A DNA stretch of 64,000 nucleotides, from the NCBI RefSeq assembly GCF_003201595.1, contig NZ_QJJS01000009.1:86438-150437 (forward strand), in the 5' to 3' direction. The stretch comes from Sphaerotilus hippei (lineage in GTDB: Bacteria > Pseudomonadota > Gammaproteobacteria > Burkholderiales > Burkholderiaceae_C). Of the stretch, positions 9,772 through 18,327 are shown one piece after another. The first letter of the stretch is position 1, and each line of letters starts with the position of its first letter. The notes below the pieces were generated by a model. That model was given only the letters and a program-made list of their open reading frames with translations, made no database searches and was not told where the DNA came from. Position numbers and translations under genes: made by a program.

Positions 9772-10245
9772 TCAGTTCTGGGGCCGGACAGCCTCTTCCG
9801 CCGCCTGTTCCTCGACCGGCCAGTCGCGGATGTAGGCCTTGAGCATGCGGTTCTCGAAGTCCTGGCTGTCGACGACGGCCTTGGCCACGTCGTAGAACGA
9901 GATCACGCCCATCAGCGTGCGCTGGTTGAGCACGGGCATGTAGCGGGCATGGCGCTCGAGCATCATGCGGCGCACCTCGTCGATCTCGGTCTGCGGCGTG
10001 CAGGTCAGCGGATGGTCGTCCATCACGGAGCGGACCAGCGTGGTGCCGACCACGCCGGCGGACTTCACCACGGCCTGGATCACTTCACGGAACGTGAGCA
10101 TGCCCACCAGGTCGCCATGGCTCATCACGACCAGCGAGCCGATGTCGTGCTCGGACATCGTGGTGATGGCCCGGGCCAGCGGTTCGTCGGGCTGGATGGT
10201 GAACAGGGTGCCCCCCTTCACTCGCAGGATGTCGCTGACTTTCAT
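9772..10245 (-). CDS. CBS-domain-pair protein
   Basis: 157-residue soluble protein made of two CBS domains. The first runs from MKVSDILRVKG to FREVIQAVVK; the second from VRSVMDDHPLTCTP to VISFYDVAKAVVD; a short acidic tail follows. CBS pairs generally bind adenine nucleotides and act as regulatory modules; stand-alone forms are common in Betaproteobacteria and their partners are mostly unknown. The start is well supported by AAGGAG a few bases upstream of the ATG at 10245. It is encoded downstream of the Aer-like receptor in the opposite order (convergent with the two-TM gene). Confidence 0.9.
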   Translation of the reverse strand: MKVSDILRVKGGTLFTIQPDEPLARAITTMSEHDIGSLVVMSHGDLVGMLTFREVIQAVVKSAGVVGTTLVRSVMDDHPLTCTPQTEIDEVRRMMLERHARYMPVLNQRTLMGVISFYDVAKAVVDSQDFENRMLKAYIRDWPVEEQAAEEAVRPQN

Positions 10246-10369
10246 GAATGCTCCTTCTGCGCGTTCTGCACGCTATGCACGTTCCGGCAATCAATATAGC
10301 CGACAAACCGCACGGCAAGCAGCCCGGGCGACCCGATGGTCAGGCCCGGTCAGAGCGACGGCCCGACGC

Positions 10370-12025
10370 TCAGCGCACGATGCCCGCCGGGCGCTGCGCC
10401 TTGGCCTGACGCCTCAGCGTGACGGCATCGCCGCTGCCCACCGAGGCCGCGGCATGGCCGGGCAGCCGGAAGATGCGCACCGCATCCGACACCACTTCGG
10501 ACTGCAGGCGCACCGAGGTCGCGGCCGCGGCCAGCTCCTCGACCAGCGCGGCGTTCTGCTGGGTCAGCGTGTCCATGTGCGAGACCGCCTCGTTGATCTG
10601 CGAGATGCCGTTGAGCTGCTCGGACGCCCCGACATCGATCTCCTCGACCAGCGTGCCCATGCGCCGCACGGCGTTGAGCGCCTCGTCCATCGTCGAGCGG
10701 GCATCGTCGGTCTGGCGGGCACCGGCCTCGACCTTGCCGGCGGTGTCCTCGATCAACTGCTTGACCTCGCGCGCGGCCGACGTGGTGCGCTGGGCCAGCG
10801 AGCGGACCTCGGCGGCGACCACGGCGAAGCCGCGGCCCTGCTCACCGGCACGGGCCGCCTCCACGGCCGCATTGAGGGCCAGGATGTTGGTCTGGAACGC
10901 GATGCCGTCGATCACCTGGATGATGTCGCGGATGCGGTGCGACGAGGCATTGATCGCCTCCATCGTCGCGGAGACGTGGTGGACCGCCTCGGCGCTGCGC
11001 TGGGTGATGCTGGTGGCCTGCTCGGCGAAGGTGGCCACGCCCTTGGCGCTGTCGGCGCTCTGGCGCACGGTGCCGGTGATCTCCTCCATCGACGAGGCCG
11101 TCTGCTCCAGGCTCGAGGACTGCGACTCGGTGCGCTCGGACAGGTCCTGATTGCCCTGGGCCAGTTCGCCGGCCGTGCTGCGCAGGCTGTCGACGCCGGT
11201 GCGGGCGTCCCGCACGATGGCCATCAGGTTGACCGACAGCTGGTTGAGCGCCCGTTCGATCGCACCGATCTCGCCGCGGTGGAGCACCGCGATGCGCTGC
11301 GACAGGTCGCCGGCCGCCAGCCGATTGGCGAACGCGGCAGCCGCCTCCAGCGGGGTCAGCGTCAGGCGGCGGATCTGCCAGCTCGACAGGGTGGCCATCA
11401 GGACACCGCCCAGCAGGCCCCCACCGAGGGCGCCCGCGGAGCCGGCCTGCTGGGCGCCGATCCAGGCCGACAGCACGGCCGCCACGCCGGTCCAGGCCGC
11501 CCACCACCACAGCTGCCAGCGCAGGTCGGGCTGCATCCACCGGCGCAGGCGCCCCTGCAGGTCTCGCCGCTCCAGCCGGCCGTGGCGCAGCGCATGGATG
11601 CGCTGGCCCTGTTCCTTCTCGGTGCGCATCGTCGCGTACAGGCGCTCGGCGCTGCGGACCTCGGCGCTGTCGGGTTCGGTGCGCACCGACATGTACCCCA
11701 CGGGCCGACCGCCGTCGAGCACCGGGGTGACGTTGGCCATCACCCAGTAGTGGTCACCGTTCTTGCGCCGGTTCTTGACCAGCGCCGACCAGGGTCGTCC
11801 GCTGGCGATGGTGGCCCACATGTCGCGGAAGGCCTCCTCGGGCATGTCCGGGTGGCGGATCAGGTTGTGGGGCTGCCCCAGCAGCTCCTCCCGCTCGTAA
11901 CCGCTGACCTCGATGAACGCCGGGTTGCAGTACAGGATCCTGCCCTGCAGATCGGTCGTCGAGACCAGGGTGCCGCCCGGCGGGAATGGAAATTCCTTCT
12001 GTGTGACCGGCAGATTCGTGCGCAT
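10370..12025 (-). CDS. Aer-like PAS-containing methyl-accepting chemotaxis protein
   Basis: 551 residues laid out like the aerotaxis receptor Aer. An N-terminal PAS domain (about 20-115) contains the Aer-type core FIEVSGYEREELLGQPHN and IRHPDMPEEAFRDMW. A membrane region of one or two helices follows at about 175-225 (WWAAWTGVAAVLSAWIG, GGGLLGGVLMATLSSW), then HAMP and a signalling hairpin whose tip reads QTNILALNAAVEAARAG. In Aer the PAS binds FAD and senses redox state; flavin binding here is inferred. The frame is open about 87 codons upstream, but the ATG at 12025 has AGGGGAAG in place and starts the conserved domain. The signalling-domain sequence differs clearly from that of the left-edge receptors. 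Confidence 0.92.
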   Translation of the reverse strand: MRTNLPVTQKEFPFPPGGTLVSTTDLQGRILYCNPAFIEVSGYEREELLGQPHNLIRHPDMPEEAFRDMWATIASGRPWSALVKNRRKNGDHYWVMANVTPVLDGGRPVGYMSVRTEPDSAEVRSAERLYATMRTEKEQGQRIHALRHGRLERRDLQGRLRRWMQPDLRWQLWWWAAWTGVAAVLSAWIGAQQAGSAGALGGGLLGGVLMATLSSWQIRRLTLTPLEAAAAFANRLAAGDLSQRIAVLHRGEIGAIERALNQLSVNLMAIVRDARTGVDSLRSTAGELAQGNQDLSERTESQSSSLEQTASSMEEITGTVRQSADSAKGVATFAEQATSITQRSAEAVHHVSATMEAINASSHRIRDIIQVIDGIAFQTNILALNAAVEAARAGEQGRGFAVVAAEVRSLAQRTTSAAREVKQLIEDTAGKVEAGARQTDDARSTMDEALNAVRRMGTLVEEIDVGASEQLNGISQINEAVSHMDTLTQQNAALVEELAAAATSVRLQSEVVSDAVRIFRLPGHAAASVGSGDAVTLRRQAKAQRPAGIVR

Positions 12026-12195
12026 TGATGACTTCCCCTGCGATGAGGCCCCCCCCGGACGGAGATTGCCGACAGAAGAGAAGGTTAAGCACGACACCAA
12101 AGCGTACCTTGTGGATAAACACGTGGATTGCGCACCATCTCTGCCTTGCTGATCGCCGACTGACATCTTGATCTGCATCAATTCCAGGAACGGCC

Positions 12196-13461
12196 TCAGC
12201 TCTCGAGCATGTCGGCCAGGCTCCAATGCGAAAAACCGGCACGCCGCCACACGGTCTGGGTCGATGGCGACTCGGCCAGCAGCCATTGCACGATCAATGG
12301 CGCCGCGGAGGTTTCTCCCGGATCGACCAGCAGCACGTGGCGGGCATCGCCCTCTTCCTCGAGCCGGCCGACCCAGTCCATCTGCATCAGCCGCTCCAGC
12401 ACCGGGTCGACCTGGACCGGATCGATCCTCAGCCGGCTCGACAGCTCGAGCACCGAGCAGCCCCTGCGCGGGCCGCTGCGGGCCAGGTCGAGCTGGCGCA
12501 GCACGGCCAGCACCAGCGCGAAGCGCCAGCCGGGCGTGGCCGGAAAGCTGACCACCCGCATCTGCAGGCTCGGGGCATAGGCCGTCACCACCGCCCCCAG
12601 CAGCACGATCACCCAGCCGAGGTAGATCCAGGTCAGCAGGATGGGCACGGTGGCGAAGGCGCCGTAGATGGTGCTGTAGGTGCCCGTCAGGCTCAGGTAC
12701 CAGGCCAGCATGCGCTTGGCCAGCTCGAAGGCGACGGCCACGAAGCTGCCGCCCATCAGCGCATGGGACCAGCGCACCGGCGTGTTGGGCACATACCGGA
12801 ACAGCCCGGCCATGCCGATGGCCATCAGCACCAGCTCGATGGCGTTGAGCACCAGCGTGACCCCTCCCGGCAGCACGCTCACGAACCCGCGGGACGCGGA
12901 CACCGCATAGGAGGTCAGGCTCAGGCTCGCCCCCAGCAGCAGCGGCCCGAGCGTGGCGATCGCCCAGTACACCAGCACCCGCTGCGCGATGCTGCGCGGC
13001 TGGCGCACCCGCCAGATCGCGTTGAGCGAGCGGTCGATCGTCAGCAGCAGGGCCAGCGCGGTCAGGCCGAGCACCACCAGCCCGAGCGCGCCGGCGCGGT
13101 GGGCCTTGCTGGCGAACAGCGTGAGCTGCTGCAGCACCGGACGGGCGATCTCGTCGGGCACCAGGTTCTGGATCAGGTAGAGCTCGAGCGCGCGGCGGAA
13201 GGTGCCGAACATCGGGAAGGCGGTGAAGACCGCGAACGCGACCGTGACCAGCGGCACCAGCGCGATGGTGGTGGTGAAGGTCAGGCTGCTGGCGGTGATG
13301 CCCAGCCGGTCCTCGCGGAAACGCTGGTGCAGCGTGCGCAGGGTGTCACGCCAGGGCCAGGTCTGCAGGGACGACCAGAACTCGCGCCAGCGCAGGCCGC
13401 GGCGGCGGGAAGACGAGGCCGCGTCCGGTTCATCGGCGGGGGCAAGGGATTGGAGACGCAT
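12196..13461 (-). CDS. YihY/UPF0761 family inner-membrane protein
   Basis: 421-residue polytopic membrane protein of the YihY family (once annotated ribonuclease BN). The family core is seen as REDRLGITASSLTFTTTIALVPL near residue 45, then about six membrane helices, including LGLVVLGLTALALLLTIDRSLNAIWR and TYGAFATVPILLTWIYLGW-type segments. The last ~130 residues are soluble and look like a winged-helix unit (CSVLELSSRLRIDPVQVDPVLERL), an extension found in many family members. Start chosen at the ATG at 13461 (MRLQSLAPAD); upstream the frame is open but unlike the family. Function unresolved. Its start faces the divergent DUF2069 gene. Confidence 0.88.
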   Translation of the reverse strand: MRLQSLAPADEPDAASSSRRRGLRWREFWSSLQTWPWRDTLRTLHQRFREDRLGITASSLTFTTTIALVPLVTVAFAVFTAFPMFGTFRRALELYLIQNLVPDEIARPVLQQLTLFASKAHRAGALGLVVLGLTALALLLTIDRSLNAIWRVRQPRSIAQRVLVYWAIATLGPLLLGASLSLTSYAVSASRGFVSVLPGGVTLVLNAIELVLMAIGMAGLFRYVPNTPVRWSHALMGGSFVAVAFELAKRMLAWYLSLTGTYSTIYGAFATVPILLTWIYLGWVIVLLGAVVTAYAPSLQMRVVSFPATPGWRFALVLAVLRQLDLARSGPRRGCSVLELSSRLRIDPVQVDPVLERLMQMDWVGRLEEEGDARHVLLVDPGETSAAPLIVQWLLAESPSTQTVWRRAGFSHWSLADMLES

Positions 13462-13507
13462 GCTGGATATGATGCCAGCCCGAAGACAGCGCCCTCGTGC
13501 CCCCACC

Positions 13508-13945
13508 GTGTCCACTGATGCCCCCTCCCCCCGCACCACCGATGCCGTGGCGCCCGAAGCCGCCCCGCGCCCGCCCACCCGTGGCGTGCTGATCAGCCGA
13601 TGGGCGGCGGTGCTGTGCTGCGGCCTGCTGATTGCCATCGGCCTGGGCTGGGAGCTGCTGTGGGCGCCGACCGGCCGCGGCACGCTGGCCATCAAGGTGC
13701 TGCCCCTGGTGCTGGCCCTGCCCGGCCTGTGGCGCATGCGGCTCTACACCTACCGCTGGCTGAGCCTGGCGGTGTGGATCTATGTGGTCGAGGCTTCGGT
13801 GCGCCTGGGCATCGAGTCCGCCACGGTCAACCTGCTCGCCGGCGCGGAGATGCTGCTGTCGGTGCTGCTGTTCACCGCCTGCGCGCTGCATGTGCGCCAT
13901 CGCCTGGCCGCCGGCCGGCGCCTGGCGGCCCCGCCCGCGACCTGA
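13508..13945 (+). CDS. DUF2069 family membrane protein
   Basis: Small membrane protein of about 145 residues with four predicted helices (AAVLCCGLLIAIGLGWELLW; LPLVLALPGLWRM; LSLAVWIYVVEASVRLG; LLSVLLFTACALHVRHRL), matching my memory of DUF2069. The function of the family is unknown. The start is uncertain: ATGs at 13460, 13469 and 13472 are in frame, but the first overlaps the divergent yihY start codon and would leave no promoter space, so the GTG at 13508 (MSTDAPSPRT) is preferred. It ends 3 bases before the FAD-oxidase gene, so the two are probably co-transcribed. Confidence 0.75.
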   Translation: MSTDAPSPRTTDAVAPEAAPRPPTRGVLISRWAAVLCCGLLIAIGLGWELLWAPTGRGTLAIKVLPLVLALPGLWRMRLYTYRWLSLAVWIYVVEASVRLGIESATVNLLAGAEMLLSVLLFTACALHVRHRLAAGRRLAAPPAT

Positions 13946-13948
13946 ACC

Positions 13949-15358
13949 ATGGCACACGAGGCCGCGCTGGATGAACTGAGGGCGCTGATCGGCTCGCCGC
14001 AGGTGCTGGTCGAGGGTGACCTGGGCGCCTACGAGCGCGACTGGCGGGGCCGCTGGCGAGGCCGGGCGCTGGCCGTGGCCCGGCCGGGCGACACGGCACA
14101 GGTGGCCGAGGTGGTGCGCTGGTGCGCGCGCCACGGGATCACGATCGTGCCTCAGGGCGGCAACACCGGACTGGTCGGCGGTGGCGTGCCCGACGGCAGC
14201 GGCCGCCAGCTGCTGCTGAGCCTGGGCCGGCTGAACCGCGTCCGGGCCATCGATGCCGCCAACCTGACGATGACGGTCGAGGCCGGCTGCGTGCTGGCGA
14301 CGGCGCAGCAGGCGGCCCGGCAGGCCGGCCTGCTGCTGCCGCTGAGCCTGGCCTCCGAGGGCAGCTGCACGCTGGGCGGCAACCTCGCCAGCAATGCCGG
14401 CGGCACGCAGGTGCTGCGCTACGGCAACGCCCGCGAACTCTGCCTGGGGCTGGAGGTGGTCACCGCGCAGGGCGAGGTCTGGGACGGCCTGAGCGGCCTG
14501 CGCAAGGACAACACCGGCTACGACCTGCGCCACCTGTTCATCGGCAGCGAAGGCACGCTGGGCGTGATCACCGCCGCCGTCCTGAAGCTGCACCCGCTGC
14601 CCGCCGCCAGCGCCACCGCGCTGGCCACGACCACGGACCTCGACCGCACGCTGGCCCTGCTGCAGCTGGCGCAGCGCCGCGCCGATGCGGCGCTGACCGG
14701 CTTCGAGGTGATGAACGAACGCTCGCTGCAGCTGGTGCGCCAGCACCTGCCGCAGGCGGTGATGCCGCTGCCCCCGGCGCCATGGACCGTGCTGCTGGAG
14801 CTGGCCGACCCGGACGGCGAGGCGGCCGTGCAGGCCCGGCTGGAGGCGCTGCTGCTGCAGGCCGCGCAGCAGGGGCTGGTCAGCGACGCCGCGCTGGCGC
14901 GCTCGGGCGCGCAGCAGCAGGCCATGTGGCATCTGCGCGAGTCGATCTCGGCGGCTCAGGCCTGCGAGGGGCTCAACGTCAAGCACGACATCGCGGTGCC
15001 GGTGTCGGCCATTCCACGTTTCGTCGCGCGCACGCAAGCCCTGCTGGAGGCCGCGGTTCCGGGCGTGCGGGTGGTCAATTTCGGTCACCTGGGCGACGGC
15101 AACCTGCACTTCAACGTGCAGGCACCGGTCGGCACGGCGGCCGATGAATTCCTGCGTACCCAGGAGACCCGCATCAACCGGCTGGTCTACGACGAGGTCA
15201 CGGCCTGCGGCGGATCGATCTCGGCGGAGCACGGCATCGGCCAGCTCAAGCGCGAGGAACTGGCCGCGCGCAAGTCACCGGTGGCGCTGGCGCTGATGCG
15301 CCAGATCAAGCAGGCGCTGGATCCCGACCACCGGATGAACCCGGGCCGGATGCTGTGA
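13949..15358 (+). CDS. FAD-linked oxidase (D-2-hydroxyacid/2-hydroxyglutarate dehydrogenase type)
   Basis: 469-residue flavoprotein of the GlcD/D-lactate/D-2-hydroxyglutarate dehydrogenase group. The N-terminal FAD-binding domain shows TIVPQGGNTGLVGGGVPD and LGGNLASNAGGTQVLRYGN, plus TGYDLRHLFIGSEGTLGVI. The C-terminal substrate domain ends with the metal-site sequence FGHLGDGNLHFNV and ITACGG-like SISAEHGIGQLK. Such enzymes oxidise a D-2-hydroxyacid to the 2-oxoacid, passing electrons to a carrier. No separate GlcE or GlcF subunit is nearby, so a single-subunit D-2-hydroxyglutarate dehydrogenase-type enzyme is most likely; the exact substrate cannot be read from sequence. Confidence 0.9.
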   Translation: MAHEAALDELRALIGSPQVLVEGDLGAYERDWRGRWRGRALAVARPGDTAQVAEVVRWCARHGITIVPQGGNTGLVGGGVPDGSGRQLLLSLGRLNRVRAIDAANLTMTVEAGCVLATAQQAARQAGLLLPLSLASEGSCTLGGNLASNAGGTQVLRYGNARELCLGLEVVTAQGEVWDGLSGLRKDNTGYDLRHLFIGSEGTLGVITAAVLKLHPLPAASATALATTTDLDRTLALLQLAQRRADAALTGFEVMNERSLQLVRQHLPQAVMPLPPAPWTVLLELADPDGEAAVQARLEALLLQAAQQGLVSDAALARSGAQQQAMWHLRESISAAQACEGLNVKHDIAVPVSAIPRFVARTQALLEAAVPGVRVVNFGHLGDGNLHFNVQAPVGTAADEFLRTQETRINRLVYDEVTACGGSISAEHGIGQLKREELAARKSPVALALMRQIKQALDPDHRMNPGRML

Positions 15359-15379
15359 CGCCGCGGCCCCGCCGAGGGG

Positions 15380-15874
15380 TCAGTGCTTGGTGCCGGTGAG
15401 CGCCGCAGGCAGGACGAAGGCGCCCACGCTGATGCCCTCGTCGTTGAGTTCCTGCACCTGATCCGGCGTGGTCTGGCCGCGGATGCCACGCTCCTGCGCC
15501 TCGCCGTAGTGGATGCGGCGGGCCTCCTCGGCAAAACCGCTGCCCACGTCCTCGGTGTGGTCGAGCACATGCTGCACCGCCTGCAGGTAGGCGGCGTGCA
15601 GCACCTCGACGCGGGCCGCGGCCTGCTCGGAAGTCGTGGGGACCACGGCCGCCGGCACCGCAGGCGCCGGATCGGGCGCGACGGCCGGCACGGCTTCGCC
15701 CCGCGCGGCCTTCAGGTTCAGGCGCGGCGCCGACGGCATGCGCTGCACGGCCGCGGTGTCGCACAGCGGGCAGTGCAGCAGGCCGCGAGCCTGCTGACCC
15801 AGCAGGTCGTCCTCGGAGCCGAACCAGCCCTCGAAGGCGTGGCCGTGCTCGCAGCGCAGGTTGAAGACTTTCAT
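15380..15874 (-). CDS. DUF1178 family protein
   Basis: 164 residues. The N-terminus MKVFNLRCEHGHAFEGWFGS with a later CPLCD forms a probable one-zinc knuckle (Cys8, His10/His12 and the CPLC pair), and the C-terminal half (HVLDHTEDVGSGFAEEARRIHYG) is the conserved DUF1178 block. A low-complexity Ala/Pro/Val linker lies between. The function is unknown. It follows the Nudix gene by 10 bases at the end of the nuo-containing block, an arrangement frequent in Burkholderiales, and meets the FAD-oxidase gene tail to tail. Confidence 0.88.
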   Translation of the reverse strand: MKVFNLRCEHGHAFEGWFGSEDDLLGQQARGLLHCPLCDTAAVQRMPSAPRLNLKAARGEAVPAVAPDPAPAVPAAVVPTTSEQAAARVEVLHAAYLQAVQHVLDHTEDVGSGFAEEARRIHYGEAQERGIRGQTTPDQVQELNDEGISVGAFVLPAALTGTKH

Positions 15875-15884
15875 GGCGCCCCGA

Positions 15885-16508
15885 TCATCGGGCAGCGAGC
15901 GATTCCTCGGCGGAACGCCAGGTCAATTCCCAGGTGCCCGCACGCCATTGCTGCAGCCACAGCAGACCGATCATCGTCTTGGCATCGGTGATGCGACCGC
16001 TGCGCACCCATTCGGCCACCTCGTCCAGCGAGGCGGTGAACACGTCCAGGAACTCGTCCTGGTCGAGCCGGGCCGCACCCAGGGTCAGGCCGCGGGCCAG
16101 CCAGATCTCGATGCCTTCGGTCGAGTAGGCGATGGCGTTGTGCAGCGTGCAGGCATAGGCCCACTCGCGGGCGGTGATGCCGGTCTCCTCCTGCAGCTCA
16201 CGCACCGCGCAGACGATGCCGGGCTCGCCGGCATCGAGCTTGCCCGCGGGGAACTCCAGCACCGCCCGGTGCAGCGGATAGCGGAACTGGCGCTCGAGCA
16301 CGAGGCGTCCGTCGTCGAGCACCGGGATGACCATCACCGCGCCGGGGTGCACGATGTATTCGCGCGAGGCCACGCCACCGTCAGGCATGGTGACCTCGTC
16401 GCGCCGCACATCGAGGAAGCTGCCGCGGTAGGCCTGCCGGCTGCTGAGGGGACGCTCGAGCAGGTGGTCTTCGCCCGCAGGCAGTTCGGCGTGGGAAGGC
16501 AGTGACAT
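15885..16508 (-). CDS. Nudix hydrolase, ADP-ribose pyrophosphatase type
   Basis: 207-residue Nudix protein. The Nudix box is complete: GKLDAGEPGIVCAVRELQEETG (Gly, then Glu, then REL-QEETG), the Mg-binding catalytic motif. Upstream, VMVIPVLDDGRLVLERQFRYPLHR matches the NudF/ADP-ribose pyrophosphatase subgroup. The likely reaction is hydrolysis of ADP-ribose or a related nucleoside diphosphate sugar. Its ATG shares one base with the stop of the DUF2818 gene (TGATG), so translation is coupled to it and hence to the nuo operon. A link to NAD turnover near complex I is suggestive only. Confidence 0.92.
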   Translation of the reverse strand: MSLPSHAELPAGEDHLLERPLSSRQAYRGSFLDVRRDEVTMPDGGVASREYIVHPGAVMVIPVLDDGRLVLERQFRYPLHRAVLEFPAGKLDAGEPGIVCAVRELQEETGITAREWAYACTLHNAIAYSTEGIEIWLARGLTLGAARLDQDEFLDVFTASLDEVAEWVRSGRITDAKTMIGLLWLQQWRAGTWELTWRSAEESLAAR

Positions 16509-16822
16509 CAGACCGTCCGGGAAGCGCGGCGCAGGTAGCGCCAGACGAACCCCGGGAAGGCCAGGGTCAGGAACACCGCGAGCACGACCGCATAGAACTG
16601 CCAGCCCTGCGCGTGCACCTGGGCCTGCCGAGCCTCGAGGGCCAGGCCGACCAGCACGACCAGCCCGGCATAGACCACCAGCTCCAGCAGACGCCAGGCC
16701 AGCGGCTTGTCGGACCGGCGCGGGCCGACCGCGAACAGCCGCTCATTCAGGAACGGCAGGTTGGCGAGCAGCACGGCCAGCAGCACGACCAGCCACACCG
16801 CGGCACCGGAAGCGGCCGCCAC
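16508..16822 (-). CDS. DUF2818 family membrane protein, attached to the nuo operon
   Basis: 104-residue integral membrane protein with three helices: AAVWLVVLLAVLLANLPFL, LLELVVYAGLVVLVGLALEA and FYAVVLAVFLTLAFPGFVW. Between helices 1 and 2 is a basic loop (RLFAVGPRRSDKPL). The start is GTG, 4 bases after the nuoN stop, and the stop overlaps the Nudix start by one base. In my knowledge DUF2818 genes typically follow nuoN in Betaproteobacteria; no role is assigned. A complex I assembly or accessory function is a reasonable but unproven guess. Confidence 0.85.
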   Translation of the reverse strand: MAAASGAAVWLVVLLAVLLANLPFLNERLFAVGPRRSDKPLAWRLLELVVYAGLVVLVGLALEARQAQVHAQGWQFYAVVLAVFLTLAFPGFVWRYLRRASRTV

Positions 16823-16826
16823 CGTG

Positions 16827-18308
16827 TCAGGTCCCGAGGGCCTTGACGATGGCCTGCGCGCACATGGCCATCAGGCCACCGGGCAGCAGACCGAACACCA
16901 GCACCGCGGCGCCGTTGATCGACAGCATCACGCGCGCATCGGCCGGGCCGGTGATCGGCGAGTGGTCGGTGGGAGCATCGAAGTACATGACCTTGACCAC
17001 GCGCAGGTAGTAGAAGGCGCCGATCAGCGACACGACCACCGCGAAGATCGCCAGGCCCAGCAGCGCGCTGCTGCCCGTGGTGACCAGCGCCTGCAGCACG
17101 GCCAGCTTGGCGTAGAAGCCCACCGTCGGCGGGATGCCGGCCAGCGAGAACATGAACACCGCCATCACGGCCGCCAGCAGCGGGCTGCGGCGATGCAGAC
17201 CGGCCAGGTCGGCGATCTCCTCGGCTTCGAAGCCTTCACGCGCCAGCAGCATGATCAGGCCGAAGGAGCCCAGCGTCGTCACCACGTAGGTGATGATGTA
17301 GAACATCGACGAGCTGTAGGCGTTGGCCGCCGACAGCGTGTTGCCGTTGACCACGCCGGAGACGACCCCCAGCAGCAGGAAGCCCATCTGCGCGATCGTC
17401 GAGTAGGCCAGCATGCGCTTGAGGTTGGTCTGCGCGATGGCGACGATGTTGCCGACGATCAGCGAGCACACCGACAGCACGATCAGCATCTGCTGCCAGT
17501 CCACCGCCAGGCCCAGCATGGCCTCGACCAGCACGCGCATCAGCAGGCCGAAGGCGGCCAGCTTGGGCGCACCGGCGATCAGCAGCGTGGCCGCGGTCGG
17601 CGCGCCCTGGTAGACGTCGGGCACCCACATGTGGAAGGGCACGGCACCGAGCTTGAACGCCAGGCCGGAGACCACGAACACCAGACCGAAGACCAGCACC
17701 TGGTGGTTGACCTCGCCCTTGCCGATGGCTTCGAACACGCGGGCGTGGTCGAGGCTGCCGGTGGCGCCGTACATCATCGACATGCCGTAGAGCAGGAAGC
17801 CGCTGGCCAGCGCGCCCAGCACGAAGTACTTCATCGCGGCTTCGGTGGACGCGGCATGGTCACGGCGCATCGCCACCAGCGCATACAGCGACAGGCTCAT
17901 CAGTTCCAGGCCGAGGTAGACGACGAGGAAGTTCTGTGCCGACACCATCACCGAGATGCCCAGCAGCGACAGCAGGCTCAGGGTGAAGAGCTCACCCTTG
18001 AGCATGTCGCGCGACTCGGCATAGGGACGCGAATACACCAGCGTCACGAAGATCGCGACCGTGGCGAAGAAGGCCAGCAGGTGGCCCATCGGGTCGCTGA
18101 CGACCATGCGGTTCATCGCGTACAGCGTGGCACCGTTGTCGAACTCGGCCAGATGGATGCCACCGACGCCGACCAGCGTCAGCAGCGTCAGCAGGTAGGT
18201 CGGTGTGCGCTTCGGGTCGGTGACGAACAGGTCGGTCAGCGCGACCAGACAGGCCATCACGAGCAGCAGGATCTCGGGATACACCGCGAGCCAATTCATT
18301 GCAGTCAT
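16827..18308 (-). CDS. nuoN: NADH-quinone oxidoreductase subunit N
   Basis: 493-residue antiporter-like membrane subunit of complex I, one of the three proton-pumping modules (with L and M). About 14 hydrophobic helices; the conserved pumping residues lie in segments such as [36 protein letters not shown] (functional Lys) and [15 protein letters not shown]. The ATG at 18308 is preferred to one at 18299 because GGAG lies at a workable distance. It is the last nuo gene; DUF2818 follows after 4 bases. Confidence 0.97.
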   Translation of the reverse strand: MTAMNWLAVYPEILLLVMACLVALTDLFVTDPKRTPTYLLTLLTLVGVGGIHLAEFDNGATLYAMNRMVVSDPMGHLLAFFATVAIFVTLVYSRPYAESRDMLKGELFTLSLLSLLGISVMVSAQNFLVVYLGLELMSLSLYALVAMRRDHAASTEAAMKYFVLGALASGFLLYGMSMMYGATGSLDHARVFEAIGKGEVNHQVLVFGLVFVVSGLAFKLGAVPFHMWVPDVYQGAPTAATLLIAGAPKLAAFGLLMRVLVEAMLGLAVDWQQMLIVLSVCSLIVGNIVAIAQTNLKRMLAYSTIAQMGFLLLGVVSGVVNGNTLSAANAYSSSMFYIITYVVTTLGSFGLIMLLAREGFEAEEIADLAGLHRRSPLLAAVMAVFMFSLAGIPPTVGFYAKLAVLQALVTTGSSALLGLAIFAVVVSLIGAFYYLRVVKVMYFDAPTDHSPITGPADARVMLSINGAAVLVFGLLPGGLMAMCAQAIVKALGT

Positions 18309-18327
18309 GGGGTGACTCGCTCCAGGA

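Noticed and set aside
13202-13507. Upstream extension of the DUF2069 gene into yihY
   Set aside because: The region codes for the N-terminus of YihY on the other strand and the extension has no membrane-protein character.
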